Below are positions 52,601 through 64,000 of a stretch of 64,000 nt of DNA, piece after piece (position 1 is the first letter of the stretch; every line of letters begins with the position of its first letter). The stretch is taken from positions 558,001 through 622,000 of the forward strand of contig VZTI01003365.1 in NCBI GenBank assembly GCA_013397865.1. The letters run 5' to 3'. Under the pieces are notes generated by a model, which saw only the letters and a list, made by a program, of their open reading frames with translations, did no database searches and was not told the DNA's origin. Made by a program: the position numbers and the translations under genes. The DNA comes from Struthidea cinerea. Its lineage: Eukaryota; Chordata; Aves; Passeriformes; Corcoracidae.

Positions 52601-55455
52601 TTGGAGAAGAGAATTCAGCCAAAGTTCAGTTAGACCACAGCCTGTTGTGGGTGTTCCTGCCAACTCGAGGGCTCACATGTGCCTTGTTCGCACTAATTCT
52701 TGGAGATGGAGGCACCAAGGAATATGGCACATGGAGGCGCAGTGTAACTAGGCTGGGACTTAAAACAGGTTGTCAGCATTTCAGTGTTACCCAGCTGGAG
52801 CTAACATATCCTGTTAATACAAGTTGGTAGCTCCTCTGGGGTGGGTATCTGGGTGGACTAAACCATCAATCGAGATGATGGTGCAGCTCTGGGATCTCTG
52901 CCCAGCCCTTCACTGCAGGGTGGGAGGTGTGATTTGAGAAAGCATTACTCATATTGCCATCTTCTGATAGCTTCAAAATGGGTGTTGTGGGGTTTATTTC
53001 TTCTTACTTCCTTTTCCAGAAGACAGTGGAATTTTGCCCTTTATCTTCTAGACTTACTAAAGGACCTGTTTGTTCTTACTAACTTTGATACCACTGTTGT
53101 CCCTCTATTATTGAAGTCAGGAATAAGCTACTTTTCTAAAATTACCTTGAATTTCATGAGCTTATGGTAGCAATTATCTGTCAAAAAAAAATGAAGTATA
53201 AAAGGTAATTATCAGAAGGAAATTGAGTTAATGGGGGGTAAGAAGAAAAATGATGCTTAGAAAGTGTATTTATTATAGATTCATGATCATAAAATGGTTT
53301 TACTATGTTCAATTTCCTCCACTGAGAATTTGTAAAGGAAAGAAGGAGAAATGAAGATAAGAAGAGTATTCCTTTGAACATTTTCCTGAAATTCTTGAGT
53401 TTTTCAGAACTGTAGGAGGGGCTTTTTTCCCTGGAGATATTAATTGGTAATATAGCTGTAACAGTGTTACTATTAACACTACTGTGACTCTTTAGTCAGG
53501 ATTTAGCTTGCATATCTGAAGGTTTTGGTGATAGGGAATTTGATTTAGAGCCATACTGCAATAAAATTGTAGGTGAATTATCACTCTTACATACCTTAAT
53601 GATTTCTATTTCAGCATTATCTCAAATTTTTAGGCATTAAAAATTTGGTCCTTCTATAATCCATTGAATAGAAGATGCCATCAAAAGACTCCTTCAACCT
53701 TATGGGTTACTGTTTGTTTTTACAAGTTATTTCCTTAAATGGATTTTTTCTCTCCTAGAACCAGCAGACACACAATCAAAATGCTGATAAAATTTCCCCA
53801 TTATCTTTGTCTTGCATTTAGCCTATACTATATTTTCTGTTGCGAAGTATTGCAACAATGGTCTTCATGCTGTAATAACTTGATGAAAATATTAAGTAGT
53901 CTAAGGCAATATTTTACAAATAATTAATCTTCAAGTTGATATTTTAAATGTATACCAATAATCACTGTTGAGTATGCTACCTGTGTGGCTGCTTTAGTTC
54001 GTGTCAATGTTTTGTAAGGATTATTTCTTGCTACCCTCTTGAGAGTGCCTTTTCATTTAGGAGGTCTAGAAGATGGTTCATTGAAGTCTTCTGTTGAATC
54101 TACCATAGTAATGTCTGGTCTTTAAACTTGGCCTGATGAATGTATAACTAAAATCTTGTTCTTTAAAAAGCTATAGTAGACACAGGTTGTGCATGCACAT
54201 GTACATGCATGGATACAAGGGAAGGTGTTCTGCCAATGTTTGTCCTGCTGGACAGGACCTTTCGAAAGTAAGTGAATTTTTTAACAGTTTTATTTTCAAA
54301 ATGTTACCTCACTAGTATTCAGCAGTAGGTATGTCTCTGTATTGCTTCACTTTGCTAAATACAGTCATGGTAGGCAGTTTAATTTTTAAAAGACTCTGCG
54401 ATGAATCTGGTGTTCATATGAGACTGAATTTCGTAAGACAAAACTTACGGTACTTTGTTTCCTTTAAAGACATTCCTTACAATTACACTGACAGCCCAAG
54501 CCCCTGTTAGCAACAGACTGAAAAAGTGCTTCCCCATGACAAAATGGAACAATGTAAAGTAGCATTTGAATGGACTCCACCCCTCTTAGAATCAATATGC
54601 AGAAATGGGGGCGGGGGGCAGTGGATTTGATTAATTGTGGGGAGACATACATTGTAGAGTTCATTCACTTGCACACAAGGGGTTTGACAATGTCATCTAG
54701 TAATGTCTACCTAATAAAGTTTTGAAAAAGAAAAATGAAATTGCCTGAATGTTTAACTCTTTCTTTAAGCAATTCTATGCATGAAGGATAGCTGACAATC
54801 TCCAAGGCGTCTTGCTTAAATCTGTAATACTTCTTATGATATTGATATAATCTTTTAAAAAAAAAAAAAATCACACCAAATAATTTAAACTTCAAAATCT
54901 TTGTGTTCTCAAACCCTGTATTACAGTCACTTCAGTTTTTAACTTTTAACACTGAAAATGAAAGCAGACGTAAAAAGACAGTTTACTGTGGTGAATATTT
55001 TAATGTAAAATACTCCCTGTCATGTGGTGTTATCTCTGGCTACTGCTTTCACTTTTAAAAGCATCCTAATATGCAACACGGAATTTTACCTTCTCATGAA
55101 ATGTTAAAATGTTAGCTTAAAATAACAGAACACAATGAAGAGAAAATTGCTGGAATCCAATTTTCCCATTCCCTTGTTATGACTACTTCCTAAAGCTCTA
55201 TCACTTTGAAAGGGTTTTAGATAAAGCAGTCTGTAGCTGTAAACTTGAAATAGGTAATCCATTAATTGAAGCAGGTGCCTCTTTTCTCTGGAAAGGAACT
55301 GTGTTCAGTTTCCTTGGTGAGCTGTCAATATTGATGGAGTGTGTTGTCTGATGTGTTGGGGATTTTTAAACACTATACCTAATTATGAAGTTGCACTTGC
55401 ACATCTATGAACAGGCAGACAAGATATCACCGTTATCTACACTTCATTTCTGTAG
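46681..55455. other. AT-rich 3'UTR extension or intergenic DNA, no gene recognised
   Basis: Nearly 9 kb with no exon I can recognise and no well-preserved transposable element. It contains a short (TA)n/(GATA)n tract near 47566-47582, a GC-richer patch at 48690-48830, and a purine-pyrimidine alternating run at 54189-54211. Several AATAAA hexamers leave open a long RNF217 3'UTR in its first part. Confidence 0.6.
54189..54211. repeat. alternating purine-pyrimidine tract (possible Z-DNA)
   Basis: Twenty-three consecutive bases alternate purine and pyrimidine without a break. The run is built from GTGCATGCAC, ATGTACAT and GCATG palindromes. Such tracts can adopt left-handed DNA under supercoiling; no biological role is implied. 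Confidence 0.6.
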
Positions 55456-55640
55456 GAAATAAAGCTGAAGAACAATTCCCTGCCAAGAAACATGCAGCAA
55501 AATCTGGAGGCCTGTTCTTGGTCCCTCTGGTGGAGAACAAACCTTTCATCCCTCTCCCCAGCCCCCTCCAAAACAATCAAGATTTGCGACAAAATGTCAA
55601 GGACATCATACCAGAGGTTCCTTATCTGCAGGAATTCTAG
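55456..55640 (+). other. candidate alternative last exon (unproven)
   Basis: A plausible acceptor (pyrimidine-rich ttatctacacttcatttctgtag) is followed by 185 nt that stay open in phase 1 to a TAG at 55638-55640. The product would run GNKAEEQFPAKKHAAK onward, with a Pro-rich middle (PFIPLPSPLQN) and an acidic/hydrophobic end. Phase 1 matches the donors of RNF217 exons ending at 36089 and 43086, but also matches by chance one time in three. I recognise no domain. It could be an RNF217 alternative tail, an exon of another gene, or chance. Confidence 0.2.
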
Positions 55641-56184
55641 CGTGCAGTGTGCAGCAATGGAAGGATAGTCAGCAGGCCAAAGAAATCGATAGCCCTAGAG
55701 CTGAAACTGAAGTTAAAGGCTAACTTCTCACTTGCAATCTCAAACTGTTTGGCAAAAGACAGACAGCAGACTTTGATTATAAACATGGTATTTCCCCAAG
55801 TAAATAGGACTAATGTGCTCCACAAAGATTACAGATACAGAATTGTAATCTTTACATGCTCCCCTTCTGAGAACTTTTGAGAGTTCTCATGATTTGCTTA
55901 GTAGTTTGGCTTGAGCAGTGAAATGAAACTCTCTGGGCCATGTGAAATACTGAATTAGAATTAGCAACTATGTAAAGCTGTTAATGCTTTTAGAAAGTCA
56001 ATGCAGCTTTTATGAAGGAGTCTTACCAACCACAAAGCTTATTGGCAGGTCAGCAAGTTCTGTAATTCTGTAATTCCTTGCAATAGCCTCAAATGAAACC
56101 TAGACATGGGCTAAGAAGGAGGATTTCACGTGGACCAGGCAGGCATAGTACAGAACATACAGATCAATTGGAGTAAATAGCTTT

Positions 56185-56640
56185 TGCCATGAAGGGAGGA
56201 TACTGGTTGGATTCTGCAGAGATCTGTGTTTGGGCTTTGCTCCTGAACATATTTGCAAATTATGTAAAGAAAAAGGTGATCAATGGGATAATAAACGATC
56301 TTGAGTTACCCAGGACTGTAGAGATGAGAGCTAGTTACAGTGATCAAATAAATGGGTTTTGGGCAACAACAAAATAGAGGTAGGTTCTTTGCATGAAATT
56401 ATATGACTGACAGGTATTGGTTATCGTGTTTGTATGTACCAAAGGTCTCTGAGTGATACAGGAAAGACAAAATAATGACCAGATGGGATCTGTATCAAAA
56501 CAAAAGGTGAATCGTGATGAAACAATGAAAGACTAGTGAAATCTCCTGCCAAAGGATATTGTAAATGCTGGGGGCTGACACGAGTACTGGGGCAGTTACA
56601 GGAAAGAAAGTGGTGGCCAGTCACTTAATGTATAGAATAC
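56185..56640 (+). mobile_element. old CR1-type LINE fragment
   Basis: A decayed reverse-transcriptase block reads ICVWALLLNIFANYV, comparable to the GSVLGPLLFNIFINDL-type motif of CR1. It is followed by a 'gttacagtgatcaaataaatgg' and 'ttttgggcaacaacaaaata' segment, and after a degraded gap by 'aatctcctgccaaaggatat' and 'gtggccagtcacttaatgta'. This is the block order of an ancient CR1 subfamily. Divergence is high and the limits are approximate. The 62-codon open frame at 56189 is part of it. Confidence 0.6.
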
Positions 56641-59439
56641 CCTGTTTGGCTCAGAAAGTCTTCTGAGTCAAAAATGTTTGGAAGCCTGAAGAGTAGTAAA
56701 TAGTAGTATTTGTTTGCAGTATTTTGCATCTCCCCCCCACCAGATACCTGGTTTTACTTACTGTCAGAGGAGATTTTGGGCTGCCTGAAGCATTGCTCTG
56801 TCCCAGTATTTTTAGGTCATTTTAATGCTTGCATTGAAGTTCCCTAGGTAGGGATAATGTCGTAGTGGATCCCAGCAGTGATCCAATGAGGATGGGAGGG
56901 ATATGGCCTCTTCCATCCTACTTGATCATAGAAAACACTCTTCCATGGATGAGATGCTGATAAGTAAGACAGAGGGTTGCAAACTTGTAAAGTGGTGCAA
57001 AGCTGTCCCCTTTGTAGTGTACTGTTCTCACCATCAGCTAATTTTTTCCACCTGATCTGAGCAATGGTCTCAACCTAATTTCCATCTAGCTTGTCCTCTT
57101 ACTTTCTCTTGGATGCTTTCATGATCATCACAGCCTTTCCCAGGCTGTTTTGGTCTTCCTTAATACTTCCCCAACTGGAATATTGTAACAATCTGAAGCT
57201 AAGCTTTGTTTTCGTGATCCTGTAAGAGTGTTGTATGCACCCAAATCCACATTCTGTGCAGGTCCAGACCTCGCCTCCTTAACCAACTTGGACATAAATA
57301 AGTAATATTACTTCTCTAGAAATATTTCTTTCTAAATAAAATGCCATTTTAGGGGCCCCTTGCCCACTTTTGTCTGCCTTCTATTTCATCAGTTCCATTT
57401 TATTTTGTAAATTTTTGTTTCTCTTTTGTTCTCTTTTATGCTAAAGAAATGTTGGGCAGTCTCTCAAAATTCCAAGTAGGAAAAAGTGCAGTAATTCTAA
57501 ATAAAATTACAGTGCCAGTTAAGCCTGAAAAGCAGCACTGTATGATTAAGTAGGACTCAGTAGAGATTCAGCTGATAATTGTATGCTTGTACACTCCTCA
57601 TCTTGATTTTTGTGATATTTTGTTTAGCATGTGCATGATGCATCTAAAAAGTTACCTTTGAGCCTGTTTGGGGTGTTTGGTTGTGGTTTGGGTTTTTTTT
57701 CCTTGGAGGTGTTTTGGGGGTGAGGGGACCATGGGGATAAGGTGTTTTTTTGTTTGGTTTTTGTGAAGGAATCAGTATGCACCTGCTGGCTGGTGAGGGA
57801 TGGCCCTGAGGCTGAAGCCAGCTGAGAGAGGGTTTTGATGACCCCCGTGATGCTTGGCTTCCCAAGTCACGCTCCAAACAGCACAGCATAGTCTGATGGA
57901 TAAAGCATCATTCCAGTGCTCAGGCCTGGCACCCAGGGCATTGCTGCCTTCATCCACTGAGGGGGGAGCATGGCCGGTTCTCCTCCCCAGCTGTCCAGCC
58001 CCTTCCTGCCTAAGAACTGCTTTGTAGGTTCTCTTCTTTTAACTCATACCTTGTCAAATAACAATACTGGCAGGCTCCAGTCATTGGTGCATCACCCTAG
58101 AACACTTCACGGAGCGGAAAATCGTATCTGGGAGAAGGAGTGGTGGGAAGGACTCATGTACGCAGGGGCAGTGTGGTGGTGGCACCAGTCTCCCTCTGCC
58201 CCAGCCTGCTCCAGGCATCTCTCCACAGCTCTCCCCTCTTCTTAATTTTAACTTTTTTATTTTCAAACCATGTCTATTTTAGCCTTTAGTTTGACCATAT
58301 GTTTATTATTTATTTAAAAATACTTTTAAAAACATGGCTTTGTTTTAATTTCATCTGACTTTTATGAGGTGATGGACAAGTCAGAGCTAATAATAAACGG
58401 CTCAGTGACAAACCTTTGGTAAATCAAACAAACTTTAATTCAGCAGAGCTTTCCAATAACTTTTCAATGTTTCAGACCTTTGGTATCTGCTATTGCCTTT
58501 TTCTCAAATTCCTTTACAACAAGCACTCTGTCACCACTCCCCTTTTGATGCTATTTTTAACAAACAGATTACAGGCAACATTGAGCCTCCATTTAGCTAT
58601 CATTTATTTATGTACTGTAATCTTGAGTTAGCTGTTTTATGGCTTTGAACCTTAGAAATGATCATAGTGATGTTATCTCTGCTGTAGCAGTAAAAAGAGA
58701 CAAGACAGAAAAAGGCTGACTTTTCCTCTCCCACAAAGGAGCATTCAAGGACTAAACATGGCTGTCAGAATGGTACTTCATAAAAATCAACCTTTGTGGG
58801 GACCCCTTGTCAGCCTGATGGTGGATAAGTGGAGCAGCTGTCTCTGCTGGCTCTGTTCATTCACCTGACAGCCTGTCAGACGAGGAGCTCTCAGAAAAAA
58901 TTGGCTGAATGTGCGCTGTGGTCATCGCTTTGGTGGCAGCCTGTCCTGAGCTGTCACTTTGTCCAGATGTTTGAGAGGTAAGTGTGGGGTGTGTGCATGG
59001 GAATTTCGGCAGGTCCCAGCACCCTGAACGTGGTGTGTAGGGTGCTGGCTCCCCCTGAGCCGTAGGTCCAGCCAAGTCATAGCAGAGCTCTGCACATCCC
59101 AGTCTTGCTACTGGAAGAAGTTACAGGACCCAGTCCTGTCAATCTGCACAGAGGTAACATATTGCAAAGTATAATTATTTTAACTATCATCTTTTCATAG
59201 ACCCATTAAGATATGAAAAAAAGTGCATCCTTTGGCATAGAGTTTCTCTGCCTACTGTGAATTCAGCCAACAAATATTTCCTAAGTTAAGACACAGAATT
59301 TAGAAAAATACATTTATGTGATTCAGTTTATTATATGTATGTGTGATCATATTACTGTGGTGTGAAAGCTTTTGCTCTCTTACTTTTTTTTAAAGTAAAT
59401 ATGTACTATGTAACACTTTATGTTGTAATAATAGATAAA

Positions 59440-59476
59440 ATTTTATATATATTTGTATATATATATTTTTTTTTAA
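59440..59476. repeat. (TA)n-rich simple sequence
   Basis: Alternating TA runs (ttatatatatttgtatatatata) end in a T tract, immediately 5' of the CR1 insertion that starts near 59490. Confidence 0.8.
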
Positions 59477-59489
59477 TCATCTGAAATTC

Positions 59490-60173
59490 AGCAAAGGCAA
59501 ATGCAGGGTCCGGCACCTGGGGAGGAGTAATCCCCAGACATCAGTACAGGCTAGGGGTTGACCTGATGGAAATGAGCTCTGTGGAGAAGGACTTGGATGT
59601 CCTAGTGGACAACAAGCTGTCCATGAGCCAGCAGTGTGTCCTTGTGGCCAAGAAGGACANATCTGGAGTGCTGTGTCCAGTTCTGGATTCCTCAGTAGAA
59701 GAGAGACACAGAGCTCCTGGAGCAGGTCCAGTGGAGGGCTACAAAGGTGATTAAGGTACTGGAGCATCTCTCTTACCAGGAAAGGCTGAGGGAGCTGGGT
59801 CTGTTCAGCCTTGAGAAGTGACAACTGAAAGGGGACCTCATCAATGTCTGTCAGTATCTGAAGGGGGGTGCCAAGAGAATGGAACCAGGTTCTTGTTGGT
59901 GCCAAGCAATGGGACAGGAGGTAACCGGCAAAAACAGACTCATAGGAACTTCCACTTGAATATGAGGAATAATTTCTTCACTGTGCAGGTGGCCATGCAC
60001 TGGAACAGGTCACCCAGAGAGGTTGTAGAGTCTCCCCCACAGGGAATATTCAAGAACCATCTGGACACAATCCTGTGCTGTGTGCTCTAGGATGATCCTG
60101 CTTGAGCAGGGAGGTTGGACCAGATGATCCATTGTGGTTCCTTCCAATCTGACCCACTCTGTTATTCTATGAT
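59490..60173 (+). mobile_element. CR1 LINE 3' end, sense, with collapsed or missing internal segment
   Basis: The copy opens with 'aaggcaaatgcagggtccgg', followed by 'ctctgtggagaaggacttgg' and 'gacaacaagctgtccatgag', classic CR1 blocks. It runs through 'gtgctgtgtccagttctgg' and 'agagaggttgtagagtctcc' to a terminal gttattctatgat. A single N at 59660 sits where the family consensus has a longer segment, so part of the element is absent from the assembly or the genome. Stops and frame breaks disrupt ORF2. The two open frames at 59477 (minus) and 59566 cross this N and are not genes. Confidence 0.95.
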
Positions 60174-61589
60174 ATCTTCTCATCTATAGGTAGATAACAA
60201 CAGCAAGCCAATAGCATTATGCATTCCTTGCTGGTTTGTCATGCTGCAGAACAAAAGAAATGTCTAGGGCTTTTTTATTATTACTCTTTCACTAATTTGC
60301 TTATCTCAATGGCATTCTTTGGCACTGAATTATCTGCATTCCAATGTGCAAATGTATTTATTTGCTTTAGTAATTGCCTTTTTATATAATGATTGTCTAC
60401 CTCCTTTAAGATAAGAACAAGGACCTGGAAGATGGTTGTTGATTTGAATTTATGTATATTAAAAAGTGAAACGAGAACTAAGAAAAGGCTTTTAAGTTAT
60501 AAAGATGATAGCAAAATAGGATTACCAGATAAAGGAAAACTGCTGTCATGAAGGCACATCTGATGAGAAATGTACATTGTGTAGGTTAGAAACCGACCAC
60601 ATTAGACTGATGTACCCAAAAACTTTGTACAACTCAGTGATTAAAAGCAGAGTCCTGTCATTGTTTCTGCTGGTTCCTGAGCTTGTTAGGCATACCATAT
60701 TTAAAATTAGCTGTTCCATGAACAGAAAAACAAAAAAGTCTGTTTTCTTGTGAATTTATTTTCTGTGCCACTCCATTATAACCTGTCTTCATCTGGTACA
60801 GCCTATATGAACTTACCTCTCCCTGTTAAATGTCTCTGGTTCTGCCGTGTGTTCCCTAAATTCTTATAAAGTGCCTTCTCCCCATCTCTAGCTAAGCAAG
60901 AATTATCACGTGCTCTACCTTTTTCCAAAGCACATAGGTGCCAGTTGATCATCTACTAGAGCTGTGATGGTTGCCAGACCAATTTTCAGGAGCTGGCAGG
61001 CAGGCTGGTTGCCCACCAGGAAGTGGTGACTGGGTGCTTCACTCTTTCTCCCGACTGAAGCACTCCTATTTCAGTTGCCTTTGTCCAAGTACTGATTTTC
61101 AAAAATCCTATTTGAGGGTGATTACTCTAGGCCACCACCATACAATGTAGCATCCTAAGCCTCGTTTCTTTAGAATCCCAGGATAAAATGGATATTTTCA
61201 TATGCACATATGGTTTTCCCTTTAATTTCATTGTGAGGTTTCATTTTTTGAACATTGGTATTAAAGCACAGCAATGGTAATTGGATCATGGAAAGTGAGC
61301 CAGCTGTATGTTGGGCAACGCTACTTGCGGAGTGTATGAAAAAGTATAAAGATGAGAAGAGGTACATGGACAAACACGGAACAAATTCTGGAGCTAGGAA
61401 TAGAAATTAAAAAGTACTGATAGTTTTGACCAGATATTTCCTGGCTATGGAAACTATTTCTTCAAGCTTTGAGTCTGAATATACATGAATCTCCAGCAAA
61501 AATTTCCTGTAACTTGAATTTTCTATTCCCTTTCTGGTGCTGTGTGTGCCACCAGCCAAACAATTGCTAGGGAAGGATATCAAAAACTG

Positions 61590-61675
61590 CTAATAAAAAT
61601 AAAAAATATTGGTTTAAATTTTTTATTAAATAAAATAAATTTTCTTTATTTTTTTATTTTAAAAAATGTGGCATT
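61590..61675. repeat. AT-rich low-complexity tract
   Basis: Almost pure A/T sequence made of taaaat/attta-like words, including two near mirror-image blocks (tattaaataaaataaat and tttatttttttatttt). Confidence 0.75.
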
Positions 61676-62059
61676 TATATAACATGTCAAAAATTACTTA
61701 GCAAACTTAACTTTAAATCATCACAGTTGTGCAGAATAAAAAAGCCATGAATCTACTCATTTGTTGTAAATAACTGTTGATTAGATTTTTTCTGTAAATG
61801 GTCTAGCCTAAAATATTTCACAGTTGTGATGTTTTGGGTATTTTTTAATAGTAAAAAAGCTGTTTTAAAAGGATGTCAAATGCTAAGAACTTGTTAAAAT
61901 AGTTTCAAGTTACTGCACTTCTGCTAAGCTCAACTGTGTGTTTTTATCATTCAGTTTATCGTTTTGTTTAGGCCATGCAGTTCACCGAAGTCTGCAATCC
62001 TAGATAGATGCTAAAACCAGTAAGGTAAGAGTTCACTTTCTAAGCCCTTTTTCGGTATA

Positions 62060-62125
62060 TAGGTACATTATTATATATATTCCATATAAATATATTATTA
62101 CTATATATTTCGTATATAGTTTGAT
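62060..62125. repeat. (TA)n-rich tract
   Basis: Repeated tatata words interspersed with short unique sequence (ttatatatattccatataaa, tattactatatatttcg). Simple-sequence DNA with no coding content. Confidence 0.7.
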
Positions 62126-64000
62126 ATAACTAAATGTGGAAAAAGCTTTCTTATTCAGTCTGGTTATATTGGCAAATATATGAAGCCTTAGGAGACAAAG
62201 CACTTCATTTTGCTAAATCTCTCACATTCATACCTGCTTATTTTATTGACAGCCCACCACGCCAGAAAAGGGACATGACCAGCTGGGTTAAGAGACGTAG
62301 CATTACATTTATTGTGTGTTAGTGGTTTACATCACGTTCAAGTAATATCGTAGGACATGCTCTTCTGTGACCAGGAATTTAATGAATTTGTGCAGGAGTT
62401 AATGAAAGTTAAAAATTACCCTGGAGAAGAACAGCACATCAAGCATATTCATTATTGTAAATCAAATTAAGGCATTTTTATGAGACACGTTTCCGGTAAT
62501 GAAAAGGAAAAAATGCAGTGATTTCACTGAATAAGAATATTGTGCTCTTTTCTCATGAACAGAAAACTGAATTGAACTACACATAATCACTAGAGTGCTG
62601 TTCAGAAAGGCACTGAAATGGAGTAGGGTCACTATATGACCAACCTCAGTGGATTTGATGGATGTGAGGTATTTTTGAAAAGATGCCGTGTACTTGGGAG
62701 CCTAGTATCAGCCTTATGTGTTTGAAGAATGCTGCCCAAACTCCTATATTAAAGGACAAGGAACTGCTTGAAAAGTGGGTGGTAAAAGCACACATCTTTG
62801 AAAGATTTTTGCAAAATAATGGGCTATAATTACATTTTAAAAATAGAGTTTAGCCTGATGCATACTCTCCATTTTATTGTGCATGAGTTCAAAGGTAGTT
62901 GAACCTCCCTTTAGCATTACCTCCCTTTTTTTGTATGAAACTGCACAAGAAAGATGTGTTCATCCACCACATGATCCTGCTGATGCATCAGAAACTTTTA
63001 TCAGAGGCAGCATGCCATGTCTCACACAGTCCTCAGTAAGTCACTGCCTCAGCAGAGAGGCTCTGGGTCTCTGCAGATTTGCCCTAGTAGTCCATCACAA
63101 ACAAGTTTCGCCTGCTTCCTCTTGGCTGGCCTCTGAACGTGTGTCTAAGCCAGAGATCCACAGCATCATCTCGATACTGTGCCTTGAGAAGCCTCAGACA
63201 TCCATCCATTGATGTGCCTTGATACAAACCAAGTAGTAGTTTGGAATGTAAACGAGTCCAGTTCCAATTCACTCTGAATAATCAGGATCTTTCTAGAGGG
63301 ACTCATAGGAGCCAGGAAAGGTTTTTAGATAGGAACTGTGTAGCACCAACTAGGAACAAACAAGCTGAAAATGGCACAGCATTTTTAAAAGGTGAGAAAG
63401 AAAATTACGTAGCATTCCATTATTTATTCTACAAATTGTCTTGGTAGACAGTATTTTTTAGACTGATATGTTCAGATGTTATATCTGAAATGATATTTTT
63501 AGGTAAATGATAGTACTCACAAACAGCAATCTTTGTCATGCTTTATCAATCTAACTAGTTAGAACTAAATTAGTTGAAACATTACTGTAGGTATTACAGA
63601 GGCTGAGACCAATGTTACATATTCATATTTCAAAGTTTTAGCATGTCTGGACATACTGCTTTCAGCAAGAAGGTGACAGAAGTTTGATGTTCACTTTGTA
63701 GAATGCTATCAGACACCAAGCGTGCAAATTTCTATCTGAATGCATTTTTAATATGGACTTTTATTTCATTTTTTAAGATTATTACTAGATTGACCTGAGA
63801 GACAATAACGCAGATGGCTGACTACTTGCGTGGAAACATTCAGTTAATGAGGTGAATGAAACATTCACCATAAAACACTAAATATTTTCTTCTAGGCATT
63901 ACGATCTCAAGCTGGTAACTTCCATTTGGCACTAAAGTAAAAGGAGTGTGGTTTTCAGCAGAAAAAGTATTCAGCGGAAAGAAAATAGCCAGACTGAGAT

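Larger units (their letters stand above)
55641..59489. other. intergenic region with old CR1, no gene recognised
   Basis: Apart from the old CR1 at about 56185-56640, this holds GC-richer patches at 57770-58210 and 58860-59110 and a very AT-rich stretch at 59400-59475. Open frames are short and overlap one another on opposite strands. I recognise no protein. Confidence 0.6.
60174..64000. other. AT-rich intergenic sequence, no gene recognised
   Basis: Nothing with a recognisable domain or paired splice sites was found. Notable content is extreme AT-rich sequence at 61590-61675 and 62060-62125, and a region at 62877-63272 open on both strands. TPD52L1, the gene expected next by mammalian synteny, was looked for by its conserved protein motifs and not seen. 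Confidence 0.6.

Noticed and set aside
57880..57935. tRNA-like or SINE-like wording (gtctgatggataaagcatca)
   Set aside because: No complete A/B boxes, cloverleaf or poly-A tail could be assembled.
59477..59905. 142-codon minus-strand frame crossing an N
   Set aside because: It is antisense to CR1 sequence and spans the ambiguous base.
1..64000. CRISPR array, operons, rRNA or tRNA genes, phage or integrated virus
   Set aside because: No direct-repeat/spacer array, no bacterial gene structure, no recognisable tRNA cloverleaf and no retroviral gene motifs were seen.

Overview
This is a vertebrate, almost certainly avian, nuclear genomic window. The evidence is AT-rich sequence with long introns, canonical GT/AG splice sites, and several 3'-terminal fragments of CR1 LINEs, the dominant interspersed repeat of bird genomes. 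There is no prokaryotic gene organisation. The species cannot be fixed from sequence alone.

The only protein-coding gene I can support is RNF217 (IBRDC1), an RBR-type (RING-IBR-RING) E3 ubiquitin ligase with a C-terminal membrane anchor, on the + strand. Five coding exons are readable: 21464-21697 (end of RING1, start of IBR), 28350-28514 (rest of IBR, first RING2 zinc pair), 35888-36089 (RING2 with the catalytic cysteine), 43015-43086 (transmembrane segment) and 45235-45308 (end of the membrane segment, basic tail, stop). Joined, they give 747 nt, or 248 residues plus a stop, with no frame break. The first coding exon (N-terminus and most of RING1) lies before the window, so bases 1-21463 are read as the 3' part of intron 1. 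A 3'UTR follows the stop at 45308; its end is uncertain.

Layout: 1-21463 intron 1, with a 396-base assembly gap and two antisense CR1 copies; 21464-45308 the RNF217 exons and introns 2-5, with three or four CR1 copies; 45309 to about 46.7 kb (possibly farther) 3'UTR; the rest to 64000 is intergenic or extended 3'UTR, with an old CR1, a younger CR1 interrupted by a single N, AT-rich simple sequence and no gene I recognise. In mammals NKAIN2 lies upstream and TPD52L1 downstream of RNF217; I found no exon of either here.

No novel multi-gene system is visible. The most useful leads are a frame-compatible candidate alternative last exon at 55456-55640, the symmetric 72-nt exon that carries most of the membrane anchor, an intron-retention frame that would give an anchorless ligase, a perfect 14-bp inverted repeat in intron 2, 24-bp tandem duplications, and a collapsed CR1 at the single N.
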